DNA of 64,000 nucleotides from CAWFNW01 sp963817405. GTDB taxonomy: Bacteria; Actinomycetota; Coriobacteriia; Anaerosomatales; Anaerosomataceae. The notes under the pieces were generated by a model. That model saw nothing but the letters and a program-made list of their open reading frames with translations. It had not been told where the DNA came from and ran no database searches. The number at the start of each line of letters is the position of its first letter. Position 1 is the first letter of the stretch. Shown one piece after another: positions 24,208-32,900 of this stretch. Made by a program: the position numbers and the translations under genes. The stretch covers positions 797,895 to 861,894 of the forward strand of contig CAWFNW010000001.1 of NCBI GenBank assembly GCA_963817405.1, in the 5' to 3' direction.

Positions 24208-24936
24208 CTACTCCGCCTTGACGAACCTCTCCTGCCTCCCGTACGCGAGCCACTGACCCGGTGCGGCCAACGTGACCGGTACCGAGGGAACGCCGCCCCA
24301 CAGACGCGGCCGCAGCCAGTCTCCCGTGTCCACGATGTCGCGCGGCCCGGGGAACACGACGTTGCGGTCCACCGGGAGCACGAGCATGCCGGCCGCCTCC
24401 AACTCACCCACTTCAACCTCGCGCGGGTAGTCCCTCAGAGCGCCGTACTCGATGAAGCGACCGGACCAGCCCCATGCCGTGAGTCCCACGCCCGCTGCCG
24501 CCCCGATGATGCCGTCGTTCGTGCCGCCGTGGCCGGAGAGATGCGCGCCCGCGGCAGCAGACACCGCGTCCGCCTGCGTGACCACCTGTGTGGCGGCACG
24601 GCGCCCGAACGCAAGGAGTGCTGCCATCGCCGGGTTGTCCTCCGCAGCGACGCACAGTCCCGGGTCGCTGCCGTCAAGGGCGTGGCGCTCGAGATGCGCC
24701 GCACCACGCTCGATCAGCTCGGGGACCACCGACGAGTCAGGAGCGTCGATGACGACGCAGGCCGAGCTGTTGTGCGACGTGTACGGGATGTCGGGGTGGA
24801 CGAGCAGCTGCTGGCGCACGACCCCCCACATGCGGCAGCCCTCGGGCAGCTCATCCCCGAACCAGCGAGCGAGCTTGCCCGTGCCCCGCGGGGCTTCGAG
24901 CACGTCGGTATCGTCAAAGCAAACGTAGATGCGCAT
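24208..24936 (-). CDS. TiaS-like protein (tRNA agmatinylcytidine synthetase-related)
   Basis: 242 residues. MRIYVCFDDTDVLEAPRGTGKLARWF resembles the N-terminal DDTD motif of archaeal TiaS, and SGHGGTNDGIIGAAAGVGL resembles the later TiaS GTNDG segment. The full tRNA-binding C-terminal domains of TiaS are absent, so this is a shorter relative of unknown substrate. It is the last gene of the TolQ/DUF2149 cluster, 13 bases after DUF2149. Start ATG 24936 was preferred over an upstream reading that overlaps DUF2149. Confidence 0.65.
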   Translation of the reverse strand: MRIYVCFDDTDVLEAPRGTGKLARWFGDELPEGCRMWGVVRQQLLVHPDIPYTSHNSSACVVIDAPDSSVVPELIERGAAHLERHALDGSDPGLCVAAEDNPAMAALLAFGRRAATQVVTQADAVSAAAGAHLSGHGGTNDGIIGAAAGVGLTAWGWSGRFIEYGALRDYPREVEVGELEAAGMLVLPVDRNVVFPGPRDIVDTGDWLRPRLWGGVPSVPVTLAAPGQWLAYGRQERFVKAE

Positions 24937-24949
24937 GTGTGTAGCCTCG

Positions 24950-25303
24950 CTACTCGTCCGTCGGAACCCATACGACGCGGCCGTCTTCAAGCTGGTACAC
25001 GGTGCCGATGGCCGTGCCAACACCCTCGGCGGTCGCGTCGGTGGTCGTGAATCGCTCGATTGTGCGCCCTTCCTTGCGAATGATCTCCATCTGGGCCGTG
25101 CCGGGGTCCTTCACGATGGTGACGTCCTCGGACGACAGTAGTTCGCGAAGGCCGAAGCCCGAGAGCGCGACGATCAGGAAGCCGACGCCGATGAGCACCG
25201 CCACGTCGAACAGGTTCCCCATGGACTCCATGGGGTCGCCCTGGCGGTCGGGCACGGCGCGGCTCCTGCGCTCGAGCAAGGACGTGCGGCGCTGCTCGGG
25301 CAT
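24950..25303 (-). CDS. DUF2149 membrane protein
   Basis: 117 residues. A soluble N terminus, one membrane helix (GNLFDVAVLIGVGFLIVALSG) and a C-terminal region with EDVTIVKDPGTAQMEIIRKEG. This topology and motif match DUF2149, found next to TolQ/ExbB-like channels, and is analogous to ExbD/TolR (one helix plus periplasmic domain). It follows the channel gene by 3 bases. Energy coupling of an envelope process is the likely role. Confidence 0.82.
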   Translation of the reverse strand: MPEQRRTSLLERRSRAVPDRQGDPMESMGNLFDVAVLIGVGFLIVALSGFGLRELLSSEDVTIVKDPGTAQMEIIRKEGRTIERFTTTDATAEGVGTAIGTVYQLEDGRVVWVPTDE

Positions 25304-25306
25304 CGT

Positions 25307-25933
25307 TCAGACCTCCAGCCGGTCGAGGACGTACTCGAGATTGACGATGTCTTGCTGATAGAAGCGGTCGCGGAACGTCGTGATGATGTAGGCAAGACCG
25401 CCGATCAGCAGGCCGACGACGGTCGTCGAGAATGCGATGACTAGGTTGTTCGAGAGCGCCTGGACGTCCCCCTGCGCGAGTCCCACGAGCGCGGGACTGA
25501 TGGGGATAAGGGTGCCCATCAGGCCGAGGATGGGACCGACGCGAATGAGGATCCGCGTGTGTTCCAGACGTTTCGTGGCCCGGAACTCCGCATCGGCGAG
25601 CGCCTTGAGGAGCCGGGAGCGCGACAGATCACTCGCTCCGTCCAGCGACCGACGAGCCTGGGCCGTGATCGGCCCGTCGCCAAGGCCGCCGAGCGCCGCC
25701 GTCAGCGACGAAGCGTCGGTCGCCTCCGCCGTTGCCGTGGTGACGGCGTCGATGTCGATCCGCCGCCGGGTCCGCGCCCTCCGAATCGTCTCGATCGTGA
25801 AGCGGCCTGCCTCGTAGACCACCACGACGAGGGCGATCACCTCGAAGGCGAGCACGGGGTAGAGGAGTGCCGTGGCAACCCCGTAGATGACTGCCTGCAG
25901 CCCTTCGCCAATCATCCCGATGAATTCGGTCAT
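25307..25933 (-). CDS. MotA/TolQ/ExbB-type proton channel protein
   Basis: 208 residues. Helices at about 15-42 (AVIYGVATALLYPVLAFEVIALVVVVYEAG), then a cytoplasmic domain, then RVGPILGLMGTLIPISPAL and NLVIAFSTTVVGLLIGGLAY, the hallmark pore helices of the family. With DUF2149 as stator partner it should use the proton gradient to power something outside the membrane. The start overlaps the end of the beta-propeller gene. Confidence 0.9.
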   Translation of the reverse strand: MTEFIGMIGEGLQAVIYGVATALLYPVLAFEVIALVVVVYEAGRFTIETIRRARTRRRIDIDAVTTATAEATDASSLTAALGGLGDGPITAQARRSLDGASDLSRSRLLKALADAEFRATKRLEHTRILIRVGPILGLMGTLIPISPALVGLAQGDVQALSNNLVIAFSTTVVGLLIGGLAYIITTFRDRFYQQDIVNLEYVLDRLEV

Positions 25934-27745
25934 GCGGTGCTCCGTCCAAGTCGAGTGCGGGCAAGCCTGCTCACCGAGCGAACCGCGGCCACGGCGGGAC
26001 CGGTGCTCACGCCAGTCAGGTACGCGACGCCGACGAGCAGGAGTCCGAGCGCCACCGCGTCGGGCCCCGCGCCCACGCCGAGGGCGCCGAGGCCGATCCC
26101 GTCAGGGCCGCTGAGCGGAAGCACGTCCAAGAGCGTACCGCGAGCGAAGGTCGGCTGTGCGCCTCTCGCGACACCGAGACCCTCCCCCAGAGGCGAGCCG
26201 CCCTGCTCCCCGACGGTTCCGGAGAACGGCGACCCGCCGGTACCGAGCTTGCTTCCGGATGCCACTGTGCCGGTTCCCCCCGTGCCGCGCCGCGGCCGGT
26301 TCGTCGTGCCGGTGCCGCCGGTACCCGTCGTGCCGGTGCCGGGGAGGTGTCGTGTCGGCGGGTGCGACATCGTACGCCACGCGCACTTCGCGCACCACCG
26401 GCGTGTATGCCGCGGAGGCCGTCCGCAGGGTGATGCGGTAGCGCAGCTGCGTCGCGGTGGTGCCCGCCGGAAGCGCAATGGTGGAGCCCCCCGCCACCCA
26501 GGCAGCGCCATCGAGCGAGTACGCAAGGCCGAGGGAGGTGCCCGCCGGCAGCTCGGCAACCGCCTCGATGCGGCTGATCGTCTTCTTGACGCCGGGTAGC
26601 CCCAGCCACAGCGACTGTGACGTGATCGTCCCTTGGGCCGGGTAGCCGATCTCGATCACGCGCTGGCTTGTCTGTTCGGCGATGAGCGTCGTACCCGACG
26701 GCGATCGGTACATACTGCGTGCCTTGCCAAGCTCGCCGCCTGACGCAACAATCTCGCCCGCGCCGTACCAGTCGACGATCCGGCCCGCCGCATCGACCTC
26801 GATCAGCCGGGCACCGTCCTCCTCGATGATCACCGTGTCGCCGTTGGCCAGGCGCTGCGCGGCAGACGGGTTGTTCAGGTGGGTCTCATCGCTCCCCGCC
26901 TGACCAGCTACGCCGAACTGCCACACGATGCTTCCGGCCGGCGATACCTCGATCACACGGTTGCCGGAGAAGACCTGGTCGGCTGCGTCGGTGATGAGCG
27001 TGTTGCCATTCGCAAGGCGCTGCGCTTGCCGCGGCGAAGCGAGCTGTCCTTGGCCGATCCCACCGTCGTTGTCACGTCCGTAGCGCCAGACGATGCTCGC
27101 GTCCGTGTAGCCCAGGTTCGGCGATGTGGGGTCGTAGTCCGAGCTGCGAACCTCGATCACCCGCGTCGCCCCCCGGTTGTCGGCGATAAGCGTGTTCCCA
27201 TTCGGCAGCCTGACCGCAGAAAACGGGTCGACGAGCGATCCAGTCGTGAGCGTGTCTGGCCGGGCGCCGTATCGCCAGACCACCTGCTTGTCGGGCGTGA
27301 CCTCGATGACGAAGTCTGCGCGGCGGTCCGTGATGAGCGTGTTCCCGTTCGGCAGTCGCTGTGCAGCGTAGACGTTGATGAGATCGGCGTTGTCGCCGAG
27401 CCGCGTGTACGACCAGACAATGCGTTTCTGCCGGTTGACCTCGAGGACCTCGTTCGTCCGCGAGGCAACGAGCACGTTGCCGTTCGCGAGGAGCTCCACC
27501 GAGAACGGATCGAAAGGCTCTGGACCAGGACGCCGGTACTCCCAGACGACGGAGCGCTCCAGCAGCGCTCCTGGACGAGATCTGACGGTGCCGGTCACCG
27601 CCCCCTCGAGCGTCTCAACGGAGAAGGGCTGCTCGGCGGTCCCCTCGATCCACAGCCGCTCCGCGAACGCCGCCGTCGGAGCCGCGAACGTCAGGAGCCC
27701 GACCACGAGGCAGAGGCCGAGCGCGCACACGCGGGCGCGGCTCAT
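25930..27745 (-). CDS. Secreted six-bladed beta-propeller (arylsulfotransferase-like) with C-terminal membrane anchor, one frameshift
   Basis: A signal peptide (CALGLCLVVGLLTFAAPTAAFA) is followed by six repeats built around LPNGNTLITD or variants, each preceded by an IVWRYG-type strand, as in arylsulfotransferase/PQQ-like propellers. After VREVRVAYDVAPADTTP the frame breaks at about 26346; deleting one C from a CCCC run restores PGTGTTGTGGTGTT, a Thr/Gly linker, and a hydrophobic helix GPDAVALGLLLVGVAYLTG near the C terminus. No catalytic role is evident. The start overlaps the upstream ECF-like gene (ATGA). Confidence 0.8.
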
Positions 27746-28326
27746 GGCGTGACCGCCTCGTCAGCGACGGGCGCCGACAGCGGCTCGGGGATGCCGGCGC
27801 GCCGCAGCCGCCGGAGCACCACGGCGCCGATCCAACCGCCGAGCGCGCCGAACACGAGGTGTGTCGACGCGGCCAACCCCAGACCCAATGCGAGAAAGCC
27901 GCCGGGAACCCCCGCAAGCGCGCCCACGAGGTACGCAGACGCCAGTTTTGCGACGTTTCCAGCGGCCGCGACCACGATCGCAACGATGTAGCGGTCGAGC
28001 CGACCACCAAGGAGCTGCGTGAGCACGTCGACGGTGAATCCTGCGGACAGGTACTTCACGCCGACGAAGATGCCCTGGCGACCGGGCACGAAGAGCGTGG
28101 CGAGGATGCCCGAGACGAGGCCGATGAGTGTGCCCGCCCCCGGCTGGCGCACGATGCCGACGCCGATCACGATGAGCGCCATCCAGAAGATGCCCGAGTG
28201 ACCCGGCACGCGTATGGGAAGGTTCAGATAGAACTTGGCGGCGACGATCAATGCACTCACGAGCGCGATGATCATCTGAGAGCGCAACGGCATGCGCCAC
28301 GGAGATCGCGCGGCGACGACCTTCAT
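27742..28326 (-). CDS. ECF-type S-component-like membrane protein
   Basis: 194 residues with about six helices (SQMIIALVSALIVAAKFYL; SGIFWMALIVIGVGIVRQPGAG; GILATLF; YIVAIVVAAAGNVAKLASAYLVGALAG). The size and the small-residue-rich helices resemble substrate-binding S components of ECF transporters such as YkoE or ThiW relatives. No dedicated ATPase or T component adjoins it; it sits with a TolQ-like channel instead. Substrate unknown. Confidence 0.6.
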   Translation of the reverse strand: MKVVAARSPWRMPLRSQMIIALVSALIVAAKFYLNLPIRVPGHSGIFWMALIVIGVGIVRQPGAGTLIGLVSGILATLFVPGRQGIFVGVKYLSAGFTVDVLTQLLGGRLDRYIVAIVVAAAGNVAKLASAYLVGALAGVPGGFLALGLGLAASTHLVFGALGGWIGAVVLRRLRRAGIPEPLSAPVADEAVTP

Positions 28327-28778
28327 CGGACCTCGATCCGCTCTACGTCACGCACGCGGTCCTCCCAGGCGATCGAGGGACCGCACACCTTGACGGACCC
28401 TCGAAGGGAGAAGTCCAGGAGGACATCCTCATCGACGTCCGCAGAACGCAGCACGAGCCGGCCTGAGTCCCGTAGGCCGAGCCCGGTCACGGTCAACGAC
28501 GCGAACTCAGTCACGCCCGCCGCCTCGAGCACGTCCAAGAGCGGCGGTCCTTCTTGCTCCTCGCCCTGCATCATGATCTTCCGCGCCGGGAGAGCGCGGA
28601 GCTCCTCGAGATCGAACGTGCGGACGACCTCTTCGTCACGCACGATCGCGACGCGGTAGACGGCGTCGCCGGCCTGCGCCCTGAAGTCGAGCAGCCACGC
28701 GACGGCGACCGCCACCACGAGCGTGGCGACGGTCACCGTCAGTACGATGGCCTGCTTGCGAGTCAACCCAAATGCCAT
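28323..28778 (-). CDS. Membrane-anchored small protein resembling a sulfite-oxidase-type Moco-binding fold
   Basis: 151 residues: an N-terminal membrane anchor (AIVLTVTVATLVVAVAVAWLL) then an exported domain. FDLEELRALPARKIMMQ, GPPLLDVLEAAGVTEFASLTVTG and the later KVCGPSIAWEDRV recall the LxxLP and PLxxLLxxAG patterns of small molybdopterin-oxidoreductase-fold domains. It lacks the length of a full enzyme, so cofactor binding is unproven. It overlaps the next gene by 4 bases. Confidence 0.55.
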   Translation of the reverse strand: MAFGLTRKQAIVLTVTVATLVVAVAVAWLLDFRAQAGDAVYRVAIVRDEEVVRTFDLEELRALPARKIMMQGEEQEGPPLLDVLEAAGVTEFASLTVTGLGLRDSGRLVLRSADVDEDVLLDFSLRGSVKVCGPSIAWEDRVRDVERIEVR

Positions 28779-28825
28779 GTGGTGCCTATCGGTCAGTCGT
28801 GGTCTCTGCTGGCGAAGCCATCATC

Positions 28826-31762
28826 TCACTGCAGCAGGTTCGTGACCGCCGTCCTCACCGCAGCGGAGACGGCAGCGGTCGAGCCGAGGAAGCGGACCTC
28901 GTGGATGGAGGCCTTGTTGGCGCTAAGCTTCGCCGCGACGTTCGCGTTGAGCGAGTTCGTCGGGGTGAGCAGGAGGACCGAGCCGTCCTTGGCCTGCATG
29001 ACGCCGCCTGCAAGCGCGTCCGGGAAGTTCTCACCGGTGGCGAGAGCGACCTTGTCGAAGCCAAGACCGGCGTTCGCGACCCCGTAGGTCGCCACCACGA
29101 CCGCGGTGTCGTAGCGGTTGGCACCCGAAAGGCGCGTCTGATACGTGGCGCCGAGGGCGAGACGGATGGAGTCGGCCACGACGTTCGCACCGCCAAGCAG
29201 GATGGCGTCACTCACGCCCGCCGCCCGCATCACGGAGACGAGGCCTGCGTTGTTGCCCTGGTTCGGGTTGGCCAGGTAGATCGGCCAGCCGGCCGCGGCG
29301 GCCAGAGGAGAGGCTCCGAGCGCGTCGGGGAAGTTCATGCCCGTCGCGATGAAGGCTCCTCCGTCGTAGGCGTCCCCCAGAACCGCGATGGTGCGTGCCG
29401 CCACCGCGATCGCGGTGTCGTAGCGGTTGGGGCCGGAGATGCGCTCGACCGTGACGCCGGAGATCGCATCGATCTGAGAGGCCACGGCGGCGGAGACCGC
29501 CGGCGTGCCGCCTAAGATGATGGCCTTGGTGGCGCCCAAGCGGACGATCTCGGCCCTGACCTCTGCCGGGAGCACGTCTTGGCGGGTGAGGAGGATCGGT
29601 GCGTCAAGGGCACCGGCAAGAGCAGAGCCACCGAGCGCGTCGGGCCAGTTCGCACCCGTTGCGATGATGACGTACTCGGAGGTCGTGAACGCCTTCATCG
29701 ATGCCGCGATGGCGGTGGCGAACCGGTTCGGGCCTTCGATGGAAGTGACGATGAGGGCGGGCGGAATCGCGCTCACCGTGACCGTGATGGTCTCGGTGTC
29801 GGTGGCCGCGCCGTCAGCGACCCTGACCGTGATGCTGTAGGTGCCGGCGGCCGAAGGCGTCCAGGAGAAGAGCCCGCCTGCCGTGATGGTCGCGCCTGAA
29901 GGCGCGCCCGCGCCGAGCGAGAACGTCTTCGTGTTCGCGGGCAGGTCGACGTCGATGGCGCTCGCGGTGAAGGTGAGCGTCTGACCGAGGGTGAGTGACT
30001 TGTTGCCGATGGTGGCCAAGACCGGTGCGACGTTCACCTCGGCGACCGTGACCGTGACGGCCTCGGAGTCCGTGAGGGCGCCGTCAGAGACGACGACGGT
30101 GATGGTGTAGGTGCCCGGCCCCTGGGCCTCTGAAGGCGTCCAGGTGAAGACCCCGGTCGCCGAGTTGATGGCGGCGCCTGAAGGCGCCCCGGTGAGGCTG
30201 TAGGTGAGCGTGTCGCCGTTGGAATCCGTCGCCGTCGCCGTGAAGGCGAGCTGCGTGAGCTCGTTCACGCTCTTGACGCCGATCGCACCGAGCACCGGTG
30301 CGACGTTGACCGGCGGCGCTGCGGAGACCGTGATGGTGACCGTTGCCGCTGCGGAGAACTCGTATCCGTCGTCTGCCCGATACGTGAACGAGTCAGTGCC
30401 GAAGAAGCCCGGCGCCGGCGTGTAGGAGAATGAGCCGTTCGCGTTGAGTGTGAGGGTCCCGTGGGCGGGGTCCGTCGCCTTCTCCGCGAGGAGTGAATTG
30501 CCGTCGGGATCGGTGTCGTTCGCGAGCACTCCGGGTGCCGGGACTGTGAGCATCGTGTCTTGTGCTGTCGAGTACGTGTCGTTCACAGCCACCGGCGGCC
30601 TGTTGATCTTGGCTGATGCGGTGTTCGATCGCGCGCTGCCGTTGGTTGCGGCGTCGGTTGCACGCACCTCGTAGTTGTACGTGACGTCGGGCAGGACCGT
30701 GCTGTCGTCGAAGGTCAGCTCGGTGGTGGTGCCGATGAGTTCATGCACCGGCGTGTACACGACATCGTTCACGTCGACCCAGCGGTAGATGCGATACCCC
30801 GTGACGCCGACGTTGTCGGTGGACGCGCCCCACGAGAGCGAGATCTTCGTGGCGCCCGGAACGGCGGCAAGGCCCGTGGGAGCTGATGGCGCGGTGGTGT
30901 CCGTTGAGCCGAGCGCTATTTCCTCGTCCGGACCGCGAAGCTGGAAGTCGTTGACCTTCCGGGTCTGCTGGACGTAGATGTCGATCACTTCGCCGGAGCG
31001 TGCGGCAAGTCGGTAGTCGCCCGGCTTGCCGGGGAGACCCCAATCTTCATCGTCGATGATGCCGTTGGAGTCGGTGTCCACCGTGTTCGTCTCGGTGCGC
31101 GAGATCGCCCACACGGTCCCCGTGCTGTTCGTGGACGCCCCCGGTGCGACGATGACTCGGCGATCGTTCTGAGCGGTCGTGGCCGAGGCGGCGCCGTTGT
31201 GAACGTGCGTGCCGTTGGTCTTCATATCCAGCACGGTCACCATCGGCTTCTGCGCCGCGTTGCGAGTTGCGCCCTCGACGCCGGCATTTAGCGAGACGAG
31301 GATGTAGTAGGTGCCCGAGTTGAGCTCGTTGCCGAACTTGAAGAAGATCCACGGACTCTGGGCGATGTTGCCCTGGGCGTCGGTCGTGACCGTCGGGAAG
31401 TTGCCCGCGCCCCACGCCGGCCCGCGGTTGAAGGTCCACTGGCTCCCGCTCCAGACGTACCCGCGGTTCTGGACGTTGGACGGCGTCGGAGTGGGCGCAA
31501 GCCGGATCTTGACTTCGTAGACGGTGTTGGGCAACAGCGACGTCATCGTGTCCTCCGCGGAGTCCACTGCCGAGAAGCGCAGCGCCATCGCGGTATGGTC
31601 ATTAGGGACCTGCAGGGGCATGTCCTCGAGGAGCGGTCCTCCCGCGAAGTCGATGTCGGCCGCTACCGCGACCGGTACACTGATGGCCATCATCGGCACC
31701 ATGAGTGCAACCGCCACCATGAGGCTGACGACCCTCCGAACTCCTGTGATGCGACGTTTCAT
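28826..31762 (-). CDS. Large surface protein with Ig/fibronectin-like domains and three cell wall-binding repeats
   Basis: 978 residues. A signal peptide (VSLMVAVALMVPMMAISVPVAVA) leads to a unique N-terminal domain, a Ca-binding-like loop DTDSNGIIDDEDW near 240, a fibronectin III-like domain (about 285-385), a cadherin-like block starting RPPVAVNDTYSTAQDTMLTV, two putative Ig domains with GAPSGA motifs, and three C-terminal CWB2 repeats beginning IEGPNRFATAIA, ISGPNRYDTAIA and LSGANRYDTAVV. CWB2 triplets anchor proteins to cell-wall polymers in Gram-positive bacteria. ATG 31762 is chosen because GGAGGG is well spaced; a GTG three codons earlier is too close. Confidence 0.93.
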   Translation of the reverse strand: MKRRITGVRRVVSLMVAVALMVPMMAISVPVAVAADIDFAGGPLLEDMPLQVPNDHTAMALRFSAVDSAEDTMTSLLPNTVYEVKIRLAPTPTPSNVQNRGYVWSGSQWTFNRGPAWGAGNFPTVTTDAQGNIAQSPWIFFKFGNELNSGTYYILVSLNAGVEGATRNAAQKPMVTVLDMKTNGTHVHNGAASATTAQNDRRVIVAPGASTNSTGTVWAISRTETNTVDTDSNGIIDDEDWGLPGKPGDYRLAARSGEVIDIYVQQTRKVNDFQLRGPDEEIALGSTDTTAPSAPTGLAAVPGATKISLSWGASTDNVGVTGYRIYRWVDVNDVVYTPVHELIGTTTELTFDDSTVLPDVTYNYEVRATDAATNGSARSNTASAKINRPPVAVNDTYSTAQDTMLTVPAPGVLANDTDPDGNSLLAEKATDPAHGTLTLNANGSFSYTPAPGFFGTDSFTYRADDGYEFSAAATVTITVSAAPPVNVAPVLGAIGVKSVNELTQLAFTATATDSNGDTLTYSLTGAPSGAAINSATGVFTWTPSEAQGPGTYTITVVVSDGALTDSEAVTVTVAEVNVAPVLATIGNKSLTLGQTLTFTASAIDVDLPANTKTFSLGAGAPSGATITAGGLFSWTPSAAGTYSITVRVADGAATDTETITVTVSAIPPALIVTSIEGPNRFATAIAASMKAFTTSEYVIIATGANWPDALGGSALAGALDAPILLTRQDVLPAEVRAEIVRLGATKAIILGGTPAVSAAVASQIDAISGVTVERISGPNRYDTAIAVAARTIAVLGDAYDGGAFIATGMNFPDALGASPLAAAAGWPIYLANPNQGNNAGLVSVMRAAGVSDAILLGGANVVADSIRLALGATYQTRLSGANRYDTAVVVATYGVANAGLGFDKVALATGENFPDALAGGVMQAKDGSVLLLTPTNSLNANVAAKLSANKASIHEVRFLGSTAAVSAAVRTAVTNLLQ

Positions 31763-31798
31763 TGCGCGCACTCCCTCCTCGGTGGGACTCCCGGACCC

Positions 31799-32791
31799 TC
31801 AGACTGCCAACCGGTACTCGTCACCCATGGCGGACGAGTCGTATCCGCTGATGCGCGACACGCTCCGCTTGAACTCCCGCGTATGGAGACGATCGAGAAG
31901 GCGCATGGCCTCATCGCTGCGGTAGACCTCGTCGGACATCACGAGGTCGTAGCGCTCTCGGAAGAGCGGCACGAAGCCGAGTTCCAGCCGCCTCGCCGCG
32001 GCCCCGATGCCGACGGCGACGTCGGCAGCGCCTGCAGCGACTGCGGCGGCCGCGAGCGTGTGAGTATCGACGACGCGGTCGTACCCGCTGATGTCCCCGC
32101 CGTGGAGCCCGGCGGCATGGAGCGCCTGGTCGATCCACACGCGCGTGCCCGAACCGCGGTTGCGGTTCACGAAGCGCACGTCGTCGTTTGCGAGGTCTGC
32201 CACCGAGGTCAACCCGAGCGGGTTGCCCGGCGCCACGATGAGCCCCTGCTCGCGATGCGCGAGCGTGACAAGTACCATGTCGCGGTCCGGGAAGAGGTGC
32301 CGGGCGTACGGGGCGTTGTACTGTCCGGTGTCCGCGTCAAGCAGGTGGCACCCAGCGATGTCGGCAAGCCCCTGCCGGACACCGATGAGGGCGTCGAGGC
32401 TTCCGGTGACCGCAGCGCGGAGCTGGCGACGATCGTTGGCATCCGACGCGAGCAGCTCGACGGCGAGGTCGTGGCTGACGAGCGCGAGAAGCGCCGGCGA
32501 GTCGCCGGCGTCGGGCCGAACCATCATCGAGACGCTGAACGCCGCGGCCGTGGCGCAGTACCACTTCTCCGTGTAGTTGCGCGTGGTCGTGGTCGCGGAG
32601 AGCTGGACGAGGCCAACCTCTTCCAGCGCCTTCACGTGGTGCCGCACCCAGGCGGGGTGCTTGTCCAGTTCCCGGCCGAGCGACGACAGCGTGTGCGGCT
32701 TCGCCAGGAGCAGGCGTAGGATCGCCAGCCGGTGAGGCTCGGTGAGCGCGCGAATCGCATCAAGACGATCGAGGTTCCGCAGCTGGTCCAC
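31799..32791 (-). CDS. ArsR-type HTH regulator fused to a periplasmic-binding-protein-like domain
   Basis: 330 residues. The N-terminal winged HTH (LTEPHRLAILRLLLAKPHTLSSLGRELDKHPAWVRHHVKALEEVGLV) resembles ArsR. Residues about 125-330 form a PBP_like domain (LIVAPGNPLG, RFVNRNRGSGTRVWIDQAL) related to oxyanion- or small-molecule-binding proteins. Such fusions act as one-component regulators; molybdate or tungstate is an attractive ligand since a Mo-storage-like gene lies upstream and a tup-like operator dyad sits 39 bases before the start. Confidence 0.88.
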   Translation of the reverse strand: MDQLRNLDRLDAIRALTEPHRLAILRLLLAKPHTLSSLGRELDKHPAWVRHHVKALEEVGLVQLSATTTTRNYTEKWYCATAAAFSVSMMVRPDAGDSPALLALVSHDLAVELLASDANDRRQLRAAVTGSLDALIGVRQGLADIAGCHLLDADTGQYNAPYARHLFPDRDMVLVTLAHREQGLIVAPGNPLGLTSVADLANDDVRFVNRNRGSGTRVWIDQALHAAGLHGGDISGYDRVVDTHTLAAAAVAAGAADVAVGIGAAARRLELGFVPLFRERYDLVMSDEVYRSDEAMRLLDRLHTREFKRSVSRISGYDSSAMGDEYRLAV

Positions 32792-32829
32792 GATGCCGCC
32801 TTTGTTGGTGGTGTGCTGCTCCGGTTCTT

Positions 32830-32851
32830 ACCCTAAGCAGGAGCTTAGCTT
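32830..32851 (-). promoter_or_regulatory. Candidate operator upstream of the HTH/binding-domain regulator
   Basis: ACCCTAAG-CAGGAG-CTTAGCTT. Left half-site and N6 spacing are identical to the dyad over the tup promoter (18403-18424); the core CTAAGC-AGGA-GCTTAG is a perfect inverted repeat. It lies 39 bases upstream of the regulator start codon at 32791. Confidence 0.6.
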
Positions 32852-32900
32852 ACCGAGTAGACCCCTGCCCGACAAGCACGACAGGGGTGTACCGGGCAGC

